64,000 bases of DNA from Perognathus longimembris pacificus (Eukaryota; Chordata; Mammalia; Rodentia; Heteromyidae). The number at the start of each line of letters is the position of its first letter. The first letter of the stretch is position 1. Of this stretch, positions 11,756-22,939 are shown in pieces. The stretch is taken from NCBI RefSeq assembly GCF_023159225.1, contig NC_063174.1, positions 34,594,691 to 34,658,690 on the forward strand, written 5' to 3'. The notes under the pieces were generated by a model that saw only the letters and a list, made by a program, of their open reading frames with translations, searched no databases and was not told the DNA's origin. A program made the position numbers and the translations under genes.

Positions 11756-12819
11756 ACTAATTTTAACTCTTTCTACAGCAAAGGTTTTTAAATTGGCATG
11801 GCAAAATTATAGTGTCCTTGGATGAATATTTTTTAGTAAAACAATAAAGAAACACAGGAAGTAATTGCTGTACAAATCAGGGATCCTATCAATTAAGTTA
11901 AACTAAAGAAAACAACACAAATTGTATTCCTGAATGAGTGTGTGTGTATGGATTGAGACTTGTGTATACTACATTCTCACAGCAGGGCCTTTTCCAATCT
12001 GCTAATGTTTTAGCACTATTGCATAGGCTTGCCTTGCTAGCCAGATCTGTAGTCTCAGGTGATAGTAGCTTCATATCCCAAAAGGCTTCATCAGGATTGG
12101 ATGATTTGTTCTAGGCTAACCTTTTGCTTTCCTCCCAGTGGGCTGAGGCCACTCCCCAGGATGAGCTAAGCTATCATTATATTTCTGTATCTCTTCTCTA
12201 AGGTCATGGGGAAATTCACTATTTTCTCCCCCCCCCCCCAGCCTTTCCATCCAAGAAAACAACAACAAAACTAAATGCTGGGCTGCTGGAGTTGTTTTCC
12301 TCACTATCTCTGCAGGAGCCCTAGAGTTCTATTTAGCTGTTTTCATGACATACCAATTAGATAAAGATTGTTAATCAGAATTATGAAGTGTCCATAGGAA
12401 AAGGAGGAAGAAGGGCAGAATGTGGCAGAAGCAGAAGTGGAAGACACTCTGCTCTGATGTTTTATTCAGGCTACTTGCAAATGAGCCAGTGGAAACAGCA
12501 TTAACAATAAATGAGATGCATTAGACAGGGGAGGGAATGAAGAGAGACTTGGGTCTAGTTTCCTTGCAAACCAGGTATGCAGGCTCCCTGTTGGGTCAAT
12601 CAAGGTGAGCCCTTCTAAGGTGGCCTTACCTGGGGTCACCTGTACTCAGGCTTATTGAAGATGTTTATATCTTATTTGCCAATTCATAGACCAGAGCCAT
12701 CCTACCAGAAAACTTCAACAGGTAAATTCTAGAGTTGGATACTTTCACTCTCAGGTTCATTAATCAAGTTTTCAACAGCTCAAATGATATTAGAAAATTG
12801 CTACAGTTTACTAAAATAA
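11756..12819. other. Unassigned, about 1.1 kb
   Basis: Unique-looking sequence with a short C homopolymer at about 12229-12239. No gene or element recognised. Confidence 0.45.
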
Positions 12820-12970
12820 CTAACATTTTGTTTATGCTTTACAAATAACCACATGCTTTTGCAAACACTGTCAAACATCTTTTTCATAATAACCCTAGAA
12901 TAGTAGTGACTAGTTTCATAAATGATCCCATCAAGGTAACACAGATTCTGAAAGTCCTCTTCTAAGAATG
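12820..12970 (-). mobile_element. Possible MIR/L2-type relic
   Basis: On plus: tttatgctttacaaataacc, then cataataaccctagaatag, then tcataaatgatcccatcaag. This recalls the MIR antisense order of exponent-like 'taatcctcacaacaaccc' and 'tgaggaaactgag' blocks. Very diverged. Confidence 0.4.
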
Positions 12971-13244
12971 AAAATGTCCCACAATTCCTGCCTTTCAGAC
13001 AATGTTTATGAGCTTTAGTCTCCCTGACCTGCCAATTTACCCAGATGGGTTCAGTTTCTTCCTTTCACTCAGGATGCACTGGATAGCTTTGTATGTCAAG
13101 CACTGAGCCAGAGACTTCTGTCAGAGAGAAGCAGGGCTCTAGAAAGTGGGGCTCATCACTTGGCTTCTCAGTATACAGTGCTCACTGCTGCAGCCTCTAC
13201 TCATCCCCTGCGGGCTGCTTCATAATGTAAATGCTGGAGCTCTA

Positions 13245-13330
13245 TTCCAGCATATTCCATCAGAATGTGGCTCTAACAAGATCTCCAGGGAAATGGAAGG
13301 CAGCTTAAAGCTTGAAAGGCACTGAGCTAG
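13245..13330 (+). mobile_element. MER5A-like hAT fragment, right half
   Basis: Contains ctaacaagatctccaggg then gcttgaaaggcactgag. This matches the second half of MER5A-type non-autonomous hAT elements, which end in 'ttgagaaccactg'. Confidence 0.6.
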
Positions 13331-13359
13331 AGTACATGGAGAAGAGGCACAGGCACAAC

Positions 13360-13505
13360 AGCTCTGTTCTTCTTAAAGGGAGGTCCCGGAGACCACCCCC
13401 ATCAGCAGCAGCACCTGGGAATTTGCTAGACACACCAATCTGAAACTCTAGGGCCAAGGCTGTATAGGTAATGTGAATCATAGGAGGTGTGAGAAGCCCT
13501 AGAGC
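13360..13505 (+). mobile_element. MER5A-like hAT element
   Basis: Begins tctgttcttcttaaagggag, followed by agcagcagcacctgggaatt and ctgaaactctagggcc, and ends ggtgtgagaagccct. This follows the MER5A layout from left terminal repeat to right. It is in the same orientation as the fragment just upstream, so two related copies lie side by side. Confidence 0.7.
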
Positions 13506-14099
13506 CCATGGCTGCCTTTTGCAACCTCGTTCCCCTATTTCTGACACATCATATAGACTGCCATCTTGGCCACACTAAAAGAAAATGGAAGGCATGCTTG
13601 GCTTTCACCTTTCCATTTGATTTCCCTGAGAAAGGTTCTTAAGGCTCATGCTTCTGAGCAAAATCTTTCCTGCCTGTAATTTGATGCTTCATTTGCATTG
13701 CCAATAATTAATGGGAAGAGGGAAGTCCCAGGAGAGGGGCTGACTTTCAAGCGCTATGCTGTATCTGGTCAGAATGCCTGGGAGCAAAGGGCCAGGTTTC
13801 CCAGTTTATTGCCATAGGAATCAATGAAGGGAGGGAGCCATGATGGAGAGGGACTCTGGCCTTTTCCAGGGCACTGTGAAAGCATATATATTGCTGGCAC
13901 AAGATGGACCAGATCAATCAGAGCTGCACAAAAGAAATAGATGTGCCCCAAATCACAAGATTGCTGATTGCCAGAAAACATCCCAGTTCTCTCCTGACTG
14001 ATCAGTGGCCCCTGTCCCATGCCCCAGTAGGAAGACATTCATTTCCTCATTGTGGGGTAATGCCACCAATATACATTGGTACAACCAAAAGAAGCATAA
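13506..14099. other. Unassigned, about 0.6 kb
   Basis: Unique-looking. Overlapping short frames on both strands at 13769-14190 are shadows of each other. Confidence 0.45.
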
Positions 14100-14260
14100 C
14101 ACTGTCTGCTATTTATTCATTTGTTCATTCAACAAGTCTTCATTGAGATTGTCCTGCGTGCCAGGCACATTGCCCAGTATACAAGGATAATCAATACTCC
14201 CATCCTCACAGAGAGGACATTCTTAGTTTTTAATAAAAGACTCAATAAAATGTGCAATGA
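14100..14260 (-). mobile_element. L2 3' end relic
   Basis: On plus: tttattcatttgttcattc, then aagtcttcattgagatt, then cgtgccaggcacattgccc. This is the antisense of the L2 end 'gtgcctggcacatagtaggtg...attgaatgaatga'. Confidence 0.7.
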
Positions 14261-14447
14261 CCACCCAAGGGCATAGGAGGGGGTGAATAATGAGTAACAT
14301 GCCTAATCTCAGGTCAGAGGAGGGTCCCCTGACAGATCCCAAAGGATTGCTTGAGTTGAGGAACTAAAGGATGCACAGGAGTTAACTAAGCAAATGCAAG
14401 TATTGGTGGTTTATAGGACATCAAAGACAAAGGAAAAAGATGAGTGG

Positions 14448-14705
14448 AAGCCAAGTATAGTAGTACATGCCTGGTTAGTATGGGTAGTCAGGAGGCAGAG
14501 ATAGTAGGAGAATTAGAGTCCAAGGAAAACAGGGAAATTGTGTGAGACCCTGTCTTAAAACAAAAAGAAGGAAGGAGGGAAGGAAGGAAGGAAGGAAGGA
14601 AGGAAGGAAGGAAGGAAGGAAGGAAGGAAAGAAAGAAGGAAGGAAGGAAGGACAGACTCAAGGGTGTGGCTCAATTGGCTGAACTCCTAAGTTCAAACCA
14701 CAACA
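14448..14705 (+). mobile_element. Composite SINE with (GGAA)n linker
   Basis: 14448-14565 is a B1-like unit (ccaagtatagtagtacatg, then ccctgtcttaaaac). 14653-14705 is a tRNA/ID-like unit (gggtgtggctcaattggctg, then agttcaaaccacaa). The expected A-rich linker between them has become the GGAA microsatellite at 14566-14652. Architecture as in the element at 6972. Confidence 0.65.
14566..14652. repeat. (GGAA)n tetranucleotide repeat
   Basis: About 87 bp of near-perfect ggaa units lying where a SINE A-rich linker would be. Confidence 0.95.
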
Positions 14706-15264
14706 CTGTGGGGCCAGGAAAGGGAAGAAAAAAATGACAAGAGTGGAGGTAGAACATAGGAGGCTTATGGACCACAAAGAAGAAACAAGACCCCCAGTTC
14801 ACAGCAGAGAGAGACATGGCATCAGATGACACAGAAATGGTGGACTGGTCCAGACTTTGCAGGTCTATAAAGACGTGTAATAAAGCTTTGAAGGAGTTTT
14901 CACAGAAGAGTAAAGCCAGTAGATGCCACACAGAGGAAGTAGGGATGGCAGGCATATAAAACCATTATAGTAGCTCAGGAGCTCTAACCAAGTGCTAGAG
15001 GTGGAAATGGGAGACAAATGTGAGTGGAGAGACACATGGAAGAAATCACAGTCCTAGAATGTGGATTGGATGGAGGTAGGGTGAGATAATGTACTCAGGG
15101 GACATGAAAGGCCACTAGGCAAGGTTACTAAACAAGGGAGAAAACCAGGGTGGGAGCTGGACTGAGAAAGAGACAGAAACAAATAGATATAAGAATAGAA
15201 GAGGTACACCCAGAGAGGTCATGTGACAAAGATTAAGATAAGCTGCAGAAATGAGCTTTACTTA
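14706..15264. other. Unassigned, about 0.56 kb
   Basis: Purine-rich unique-looking sequence. The minus-strand 94-codon frame shows no family resemblance. Confidence 0.45.
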
Positions 15265-15440
15265 GTGGCTACATATGATGGTGCAGGACTATAATCCCAG
15301 CTACTCCAGAAACAAGTTTGAAAACAACCTGGGCTATATAGACACTGTTTCAATGCAAAATAAGAAAGAGCTACAGGTATAGCATGAACAAGGCTCTGGA
15401 TTCAATGTTCAGTAGTACATTAGAAAGGAAAACCAAAAAT
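15265..15440 (+). mobile_element. 7SL-like plus ID-like composite SINE
   Basis: A B1-like head (tggtgcaggactataatccc, then agctactccag) is followed by an ID-like piece (agctacaggtatagcatgaa, then ggattcaatgttcagtag) and an A-rich end. Diverged, no Geo half. Confidence 0.7.
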
Positions 15441-15996
15441 AAAAACAAAACAATCCCTTGGTTTATAATTGAAGCAGGTGTCCAAACAGCTCTGAGTTAT
15501 TAAGTGCATTGATTAGTGTGCTGAAATAAGGCTCCTACACAGTCTCTGAGCTTTGTTTCTTTACACCTTCAGCAGCAGGTATAAGAAAGGAAGGAGGCTG
15601 GGGGCAGCTCACTTAGTCATGGATATTTGGTGGAAATTTGAGAATGAAATGGCCCCACCTACTTCGAGTGCCAATTTATTGTGGCTATTTAGCTCCCAGA
15701 ACAGCAATCCTCTCCCTGACGGGGAGAGCTGCATATAAAATAAATTCAATTTACATTTCTGGCAACTTTCAACAATCATTCCATCATAAATTAGTCAAAC
15801 TATCATAGCATCCAAATTGGTTCCCATGATTCTTTCATCTTCCAGGTTGTTTGCCTTCAAAGTTTTTAAGTAAATTGGAAAATATTTATAGCAGTGGGGC
15901 ATTTTTGTGAATCTGAAGAAAGGGGCTTTGAGAAACCAACACTAGAGAATTGCAGAAAGTGAACCCAGATGGCAGGCTGGCAGGTTATCCGTTGTC
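15441..15996. other. Unassigned, about 0.56 kb
   Basis: AT-rich unique-looking sequence. No feature recognised. Confidence 0.45.
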
Positions 15997-16103
15997 TTTT
16001 CCTTCCTTCCTTCCTTCCTTCCTTCCTTCCTTCCTTCCTTCCTTCCTTCCTTCCTTCCTAGCTCTCTCAATCTCTCTCTCTCTCTCTTTCTTTCTTTCTT
16101 CCT
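15997..16103. repeat. (TTCC)n and (TC)n compound microsatellite
   Basis: TTCC units to 16058, then tc/tttc units to about 16103. It sits on the 3' side of a minus-strand ID-like element. Confidence 0.95.
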
Positions 16104-16235
16104 ATCTTTCCTCCCCCCACCTCCCTGTCTTCTTTGGTGGTGGTGGAAGCAGTGGTGATCACTCTCAGAGCTTTGTACATGCTAAGCAAACAAATATTGT
16201 ACCTAAGAGCTTCACTTCCCACAAGGCTCTAAAAC
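16104..16235 (-). mobile_element. ID-like SINE, minus strand
   Basis: On plus: tcactctcagagctttgtac, then atgctaagcaaacaaat, then gagcttcacttcccac. This is the antisense of an ID-type element with a degraded B box. Its 3' tail direction leads into the TC/TTCC microsatellite. Confidence 0.6.
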
Positions 16236-17794
16236 ACAAGTTGGCAATATCTTCTTGATCTGTCTTTTGGGAAGGTGTAAAGGCAGCTGCCACCACTGGG
16301 TTTGGAAATTACTGGCATAGAAAAGGGAGTGCAAAATAACACAATTTTAATTGAAGATTTGACTCCTTTCAAAGAGTTAAGGGTAAAGAATTAAGACAAA
16401 AAATAATAAGAGACAGGTTTTTGTATTAGTTGGTATTTGGGCAGAGATCAAAGAACCCATGCCAGAGAGATGGTAGAAGAAAAATTTAAACAGATATGTT
16501 TCTAAGAGTGTGTGCATAATTAAGGGAAGCCAGGAAGGGCCAAGTAAGCATCGGGTAATTGGGAAACCAACACTCCTTGGAGGTATGAAAGAAAATAGAG
16601 GGAAAGTAGCTAGTTACTCCCATAGCAAAAGGCTTTTCTGAATCTAGAGAAATTGAACCAATGTCAACTACGGCCCAGAGGAAGAAAGAACAAGTGGTAA
16701 ATGCCTCCAATCCCCTTCGGGAAGTTACCAGCTCATGAACTCACGAGATCCAGAAACCAATGAGCAGGAAGCCTGTGGTATTGGTCTAGATAGAGCAAGG
16801 TAGAGGATGTGGGAGATTGGAAATGCAGAGGTATGCAAAGAAAAGGTAACCTGCCCAGAGACTCGCTCAGATTAGCACATTTATATGGGATCAATATATT
16901 TATGCAGATCTTTGAGTTTCATTTCCAAAGCTCCTCTGGTCTCATGATGTAGTTAAGCCCATATCAACAGTGTTTAATAAACCAACTACAGAAAACACAT
17001 CAGCGGGCCCAGGATGTGTCTGAGTGAGATGGGGAGGGAACAGCGGTGTTGGCTGATTTCCAGTCTGAAGTCATCTGTGCCTCTGGCCACTTGCTGCTTT
17101 TTAAAAGTTGTTGTTTTTCTCCCCCCTCCACAAGGAGCCTTGTCAGGCTTGAATTATTGATGAAATCAGAAGACTAAGAGTGGGGACTGCATGTCTCCAT
17201 CCTGCCTGTTGTTTGTGCAGTAAATAGCATTTCTTCTGTAAATCTGGAGCTTTCATCTCAGAGGTGTGGACCAGACTTAAGCAGACAGGAAGCCTCCCTT
17301 GGAGAAAACCCTCTGTGATCCTAGCTCACTTTGATCCCCTCCTTACCCAGAAGTAGTCAGAACACATCCAGGCTGCCAGGATACATTCCCCTTGGCCTGG
17401 TTTTATTCCCCGCTGTGGAGCACACACAGAAACAGACCTAGCTCCTGGTCTTTTCCCTGGCTCAAATACCAGATCTTCTCATGGGAACCTGCGAATTTCT
17501 GAGCTATTACAACATTCCAGTTGGTGAGGCAGGGAACCCTTCAGGGCCCCAATACAGAGAAGTAGACCCGCTCAGACATTGCCCTCTGCTGGAAGCTTCT
17601 GGGACTGCTCAGTCCTTATGGGCTTGGCCAGCTCACAGCTGTTCAAGGTGACAATCCCACCTGAATTGTGGCTACAACTGAATGCAAGATGGAGATCTTT
17701 ATCATTTCTATTTAATAACCTAGGGATAAAAAATTAGGTTATACTAGAGTAAGGGTTTTTAAAAAATGATTTTTAACAAGGCATGTATGCACAT

Positions 17795-17795
<1 letters not shown>
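16236..17795. other. Unassigned, longest repeat-poor stretch so far (about 1.6 kb)
   Basis: I recognise no repeat family. 16900-17660 is of more balanced composition than its surroundings. Without alignment to other mammals I cannot tell whether any part is conserved. No exon-like open frame. Confidence 0.5.

Positions 17796-17841
<46 letters not shown>
17796..17841. repeat. (CA)n microsatellite
   Basis: About 46 bp of CA, directly before an ancient L1 fragment. Confidence 0.95.
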
Positions 17842-17842
<1 letters not shown>

Positions 17843-17844
17843 GC

Positions 17845-18341
17845 CAGACACATAAAATTGATAAATTTGACTGCATTAAAATCAATAATTTCCATATGAC
17901 TGTAAACACCATAAACAAAGTTAAAAGACATCAGGAGAAAATATTTGCAACAAAGGATCAGTATCGAGAATATATAAAGAACTTCTAAAGAAAAAAATAT
18001 ACAAATAGTAATTCACAGGAAAGTATGGCCCATCAATACAAAACAAAAACGTTCAAGTAGACTAGTAGTCATAAAACGGTCATTTAAATCCTAGAGAGAG
18101 CTTTTCTTGCATCTGCTGAAATGGAAAATATTTAGAATATGGAGAATATTTAGAAGTGCTATTGGAGAAAATATCTTTCCACACTCTATTGGTAGGATTG
18201 TAAGTCGGTATCATCATTTTGCAATATGTATTAATGTGTAAGATGACCACTCAATGGTACTGGTTCAATAAACCTGGATCATCTGTACTGTGGGGGAGGG
18301 GAGAAAGAAGAAAGAGTTTGCTGCTGTTTGTTGTGGTGCAA
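17845..18341 (+). mobile_element. Ancient L1M ORF2 fragment
   Basis: Landmarks in order: aaatttgactgcattaaaat, then gagaaaatatttgcaacaaa, then agaatatataaagaacttct. These match the conserved L1M ORF2 C-terminal region, here riddled with stops. An IDL-Geo copy inserted at its right edge. Confidence 0.82.
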
Positions 18342-18357
18342 GAAAATGAACTAAGGG

Positions 18358-18578
18358 GGCTAGGAATATGGCCTAGTGGCAAGAGAGCTCGCCTCATATA
18401 CATGAAGCCCTGGGTTCGATTCTCTAGCACCACATATCTAGAAAACTGCCAGAAGAGGCACTGTGGCTCAAGTGGCAGAGTGCTAGCCTTGAGCAAGAAG
18501 GAAGCCAGGGACAGTGCTCAGGCCCTGAGTCCAAGCCCCAGGACTGGCAAAAAGAAAAAAAAAAAAGAAAAAGAAAAA
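18358..18578 (+). mobile_element. IDL-Geo SINE, complete copy
   Basis: tRNA-like left half with intact B box (gggttcgattc), Geo right half from about 18461, A-rich tail with G interruptions. The 16-bp duplication gaaaatgaactaaggg is at 18342-18357 and 18579-18594. The 151-codon frame running through it is a chance frame. Confidence 0.93.
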
Positions 18579-18594
18579 GAAAATGAACTAAGGG

Positions 18595-18645
18595 CCTTGC
18601 ACATGCCAGCCAAACACTACCACCGAGCTCGCTTCCCAGCACAAG
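18595..18645 (-). mobile_element. Short ID-like fragment, minus strand
   Basis: On plus: ccttgcacatgccagccaaa then taccaccgagctcgcttccc, the antisense of an ID 5' half. The preceding IDL-Geo copy inserted at its edge. Confidence 0.55.
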
Positions 18646-18659
18646 ATATAGGAATTTGT

Positions 18660-19110
18660 TTTATTTTGTGTTGATTTTGGGCCTTGAACTCAGTGCCTGA
18701 GCAATGTACCTTAACTTTTTAAAACTCAAGGCCAGTGGTCTACCACTGAGAAGTCTCCACTTCTGGCTTGTTGTTGGTTAATTGGAGATAAGAGTCTCAT
18801 AGAGGGGTTGGGAATATGACCTAGTAGAGAGAGTGCTTGCCTTGTATACATGAAGCCCTGGGTTCGATTCCTCAGAACCACATATATAGAAAAAGGCCAG
18901 AAGTGGCACTCTGACTCAAGCGGCAGAGTGCTAGCCTTGAGCAAAAAGAAGCCAGGGACAGTGCTCAGGCCCTGAGTTCAAGCCTCAGGACTGGCAAAAA
19001 AAAAAAAGAGTCATAGATTTTTTTCATCCAGTTTGGCTTCAGACCACTAATTCTCAGTAGTCTCCTGAGTAGCTAAGATTACAGGTGTGAGACACTAACA
19101 CCTGGCTTTT
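18660..19110 (-). mobile_element. 7SL-head/Geo SINE split by a later SINE
   Basis: The Geo half and linker lie at 18660-18802 (on plus: ggttaattggagataagag) and the 7SL-like head at 19007-19110 (on plus: gtagctaagattacaggtg). The IDL-Geo copy at 18804 lies between them. Both halves are in the same orientation and in correct order, so this is one element interrupted once. Confidence 0.85.
18804..19006 (+). mobile_element. IDL-Geo SINE nested in a 7SL-head/Geo SINE
   Basis: Left half ggggttgggaatatgacct, B box gggttcgattcc, Geo half and A tail. Flanks agagtctcatag (18791-18802) and agagtcatag (19007-19016) look like an imperfect duplication with a 2-bp loss on one side. Confidence 0.88.
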
Positions 19111-19124
19111 TGTTTCAGTGTTCT

Positions 19125-19325
19125 GTGTGTAACGACATGAAAATATCTCTCCAAGGCCATGTTGAGTAAATACATTTACAGAATGACACACACTATGATA
19201 ACATATTTTTTAAAGCCCTACATATAGCATAGTTCCCTGTTTCTATACAACTATAGATAACATCAGAAGGCATATTAATTGATGGTGAGAGTTACCTCTG
19301 GGACAGAGTTGAAGACTAGAGATGG
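19125..19325 (+). mobile_element. Ancient L1M 3' fragment
   Basis: Ordered matches: aaaatatctctccaaggcca, then ttgagtaaatacatttacag, then gagagttacctctgggacag. This is the region just downstream of ORF2 in old mammalian L1s. Confidence 0.6.
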
Positions 19326-19341
19326 TGGTCTAAGGGGATCT

Positions 19342-19582
19342 CAGACTTATTTATTTCTTTGTGCCTGTCATGGGGCTTGAACTTAGGGCCTGGGGTCTGT
19401 CCATGAGTTTTCTTGTTCTCAAGGCTAGACTCTCCCACTTGAGCCACAGCACCATTTCCAGCTTTTTCTGAGTAGTTTATTAGAGATAAGAACTTCGCGG
19501 GCATTTTTGCCTGGGCTGGCTTCGAGCCATGATCTTCAGATCTCAGCCTCCTGAGTAGCTAGAAGCCCAACTCTCAGCCTTC
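19342..19582 (-). mobile_element. 7SL-head/Geo SINE, minus strand
   Basis: On plus: ggcttgaacttagggcctgg (Geo end), ctcccacttgagccacagc (Geo start), gagataagaacttc (linker), then cagatctcagcctcctgag (7SL head). Full architecture, moderately diverged. Confidence 0.88.
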
Positions 19583-21548
19583 ATCTTTCTTCATTCAACA
19601 GGAATGGCCTGGGAGTCATTGAGCTAATGAGTTCTTAGGTGATTGATTGGTCAGGAGCCTGGTAAGTAGAAGACACTGTGGTTGTCATGGAGATGCTGCT
19701 TCAACATAAATAGTCCTGTGCATATATCTACACATGCCACTTCTAACCATTTTCCACACAATGTCTCATCTGTCAGGGTTGGGTCAAGAATAATAACAGT
19801 GAGATTGGCTGATGTCTATATATGATATCTTATTCCTTCTCTTCTTTTCCTCTCTCTTTCCACTGCCCCCTACCTCCTTCAGTTATTCAGACTTGGGGAT
19901 ATTAAGTAGCCTATCCAAACCCCAGAGCCCATACTGTTAAATATAGTAAACACATAAGACTATAAAATGATTTACACTTTATATTACAAAGTCATTAACG
20001 TCTTTGTAGTCATGGTAACTTTGAAAATATATAGTTCTTGTCAGATGCTTTTCTGTCTTTAGTGCCACAGGCATTTGCTACATTGCTCTGAATCTAAGCA
20101 GCAGCGGGGTCATTCTAGGAGAAACTCACCACAGGACACAACATTTCTCAAGTCTCAGTAAAGCTAAGAAAAAAAAACATCCACATGAAACAAACAAGAC
20201 TTTAGGAATGATCTCCAATCCAATGCATCCTCAAATATTAAAAAATTTATTGGAACAAATCTAATTGATAATAGCAAAGATTAAAGTCTGACAATAATGT
20301 AAGTGTGACAAGGCCCTTTTATAGGATAAAATTGATTCTATCTTCCAAATTCTGGAAATTTCTTTGAGCAATATGAAATGAATTCCAATGACTTAGCTTT
20401 CTTTCACTGATGGCCATTCCTGACAGACAAAGAGAATACAACTAAGAGACATCAGAAATTGTAGAGATGACAGAGATAGTGCCCCATCAGCGTTCAGAGT
20501 CCCTTGTCAGAAGAGGAAGGCCAACTTGTGCTATAAAGGAAGTAAGTTTTCCAGGGAATATTTCTGGAGTCCCTTGTGCTTAGACAGGACATCAGTTCTC
20601 CTACCACTGTGACTTCTCATCTAGCCTCTAAACCTCCACCTTTTAAAAATGGTTTCTTATTTAAGAACAGGTGTATTTATGAATAATGCATAACCCAGCA
20701 GGGTCTGAACAGGTCTGAAGGCTCAGAACAGGCCCAGATCTCTGAAAGCAAATGGGACCCAGAGAGTGAAGATTACACAGTAGATTTTAGGCAAGGAAAA
20801 CCTAGGAAAGCTCAAAAATCACTCTGCAAATAATAAGCACATCCAAGCCCCTGGCTATGTACACAAACACATCTCCTCTCAGATAATGGAAATTGAAAGT
20901 CACTAGGTTCCCCTGTGAGGAGGGGGGAGAGATGAGACAAGAACTGCAATTTTTAAAAAGGATTAAAACATTAGAGTTTTAACAATGTTTCAGGGCTGAG
21001 ATTAGGGACATTAAAGACTTACTGGGTTGCAACTTCATATTCTTAACTTCAGAGGAAAATGGCCCTCAAGCATTCTGGTCAGGTTGACAGATGTGGGATG
21101 TCTGCCAGGGAGGTGGCAGCAAAACCCCTGGATTCCTTCTGGGATTTCTTTATCTGGCCTCGCAACAGCTGCACTGAGTAACTCTGTCCAGTGAGGCCAA
21201 AAAGATGTGCACCTCCATTTGTTAAATATGAGAGAATACCATGGCATTATATGGATTAGGGGGAGAAATGCCGGAAGAGTCTTGTAATACAGGACTGCCA
21301 ACTGGCATGAGCTTGGCCTAGGGCTCTTTGGAGGCAATGGGAAGGAAATGTTGAAAAATGTGCCTCTCTGACCTTTAAGGAACATGGAAGGGCTTCCTAC
21401 CATGCTGCATGAGATCCTTCTAAGATGTGAAGTGTCCATATAGAAAGGAAGCCATGGGATCAGAGAGATGGACACTATTGAACTATTCTTCCCTCCAATA
21501 AGATCTTTACCAACCCAAGAAGACCATGAGATCTCAACAGCTTTATCA
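19583..21548. other. Unassigned, about 2 kb
   Basis: No repeat recognised. A 196-codon minus-strand frame (21035-21625) begins inside the CA/GA microsatellite and crosses here. It has no recognisable domain, and one such frame is about what chance would give in a window this size. Confidence 0.5.
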
Positions 21549-21587
<39 letters not shown>

Positions 21588-21610
21588 CAGAGAGAGAGAG
21601 AGAGAGAGAG
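21549..21610. repeat. (CA)n(GA)n compound microsatellite
   Basis: CA to about 21589 with one GC interruption, then GA to 21610. Confidence 0.95.
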
Positions 21611-22203
21611 CATGTTTCTTATCATCTCTGTTGAGCAAAGTTTCCATAGATAAAGGATTTAGATTTTCGTCTTGTCCAGATTCCTTCAAATATTATTATC
21701 TGGAAACAGCACAAGTTTGGTCACTGTCCTTGTTCCATTAGGAAATGTACATGGACAAAATATTACTCTACTCCCTCACGTGAGTGTAATGAGCCTAGTT
21801 TAGCAGCAAGAGCTATTTGGAGCTGTAGCAGGAGGCAAATTAATATACGAACAGCAAAAAGGGCCCTTTAAAAGGTTGCCCACATTGCAGAACTGGAAAT
21901 AGATGAACCTCTTTCCTATGACAGCAGCAATGCCACAAGGCAGGATTTGTTTGTAGGATAATAAAATGGCAAATAAGCCTGGGCTAAAAGATGACTCTGC
22001 CTCACTTAGTAGCCTGAGCAGGGTTGAGGAAGACAAGACGCTCAAAGTTGTGATAGCCTCAGTGGACTCCAAGACAATGGGATGTTCCTGTCCCTACTCC
22101 TGCCTCAATAGCTCTCCTCATGACTGACTGTACAGCAAACATCACCACTAAGTCACATAGGGTCAGAACCAGGTGAGGATGGATTGGGTCAACAGGTGAC
22201 TAG

Positions 22204-22204
<1 letters not shown>
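21611..22204. other. Unassigned, about 0.6 kb
   Basis: Unique-looking. A 90-codon minus frame has no recognisable features. Confidence 0.45.

Positions 22205-22239
<35 letters not shown>
22205..22239. repeat. (GT)n at a SINE tail
   Basis: About 35 bp of GT abutting the 3' end of the next minus-strand SINE, where it reads as a (CA)n tail. Confidence 0.95.
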
Positions 22240-22240
<1 letters not shown>

Positions 22241-22442
22241 GGTGCTGCCCCTGAGCTCTTTTTGCTCAAGGCTAGCACTCTACCACTTTGAGCCACAGAG
22301 CCACTTCTAGTTTCCTGGTGGTGAATTTGAGATAAGAGTCGCATGGGGACTTGTCTGCCTGGGTTAGATTTGAACCATGTTACTCAGATCTCAGCCTCCT
22401 AGAGTAGCTAGAATTATGGATGTGAGCCACTGGCACTCAGTT
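22240..22442 (-). mobile_element. 7SL-head/Geo SINE, minus strand, CA tail
   Basis: On plus: cccctgagctctttttgctc, then aaggctagcactctaccac (Geo), gagataagagtcgcatgg (linker), then cagatctcagcctcctagag and gatgtgagccactggcac (7SL head). Confidence 0.9.
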
Positions 22443-22509
22443 GATTTGGCTTTTAATTTAGCCTTCCCGTTACCATTTCCAGTGTTATAGATAGCACAGG
22501 GGAGAGGGA

Positions 22510-22755
22510 AGAGTATGGACTGCCATCCTGTAACCCAGCTTCAAGGTCTGACTCCATGACTTACATTGTGTGTGAGCTTTGACAAACTGATATCACTGCA
22601 AACCTCAAAAGTCCTTATCCATCCAATGGGATGAGGCTATTATCTACCCTGTAGGTAAGTCTAAGAATTACATCAGAAAATATATGAAACTACTTAGCAT
22701 GGTGATAGCATTCAAGCCAAGTACTCTGTGAAGGTTAGATATTATTGTATTGTAA
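22510..22755 (+). mobile_element. MIR SINE
   Basis: Ordered sense landmarks: tgactccatgacttacattg, then gtgagctttgacaaactgat, then ccatccaatgggatgaggc, then gccaagtactctgtgaagg. Nearly full length. Confidence 0.8.
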
Positions 22756-22939
22756 TTGACACCCCCTAACAAAACCTCCTTGCTTAAACATAACATGTTC
22801 CCTAAAAGATAAACACAGGTATCTCAGACTCCATCTAACTATTTATATCTTTAAATCAAATAGTTATGTATTGCTATTTTCCTCAAAGACTTGCAAAGTA
22901 TAAACTTCATTCATAGTTTCTGCTTGTTTTCTTATTTTT

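Noticed and set aside
18219..18674. 151-codon plus-strand frame
   Set aside because: It runs from L1M through an IDL-Geo SINE and its A-rich tail. The peptide is a translation of SINE sequence.
21549..21610. CRISPR-like or satellite array
   Set aside because: Only simple dinucleotide repeats. No spaced direct repeats with unique spacers anywhere in the window.
21035..21625. 196-codon minus-strand open frame, among the longest non-L1 frames
   Set aside because: Its start lies in a CA/GA microsatellite (Leu-Ser and Cys-Val repeats). The rest has no recognisable domain, and about one frame of this length is expected by chance in the six frames of a window this size.
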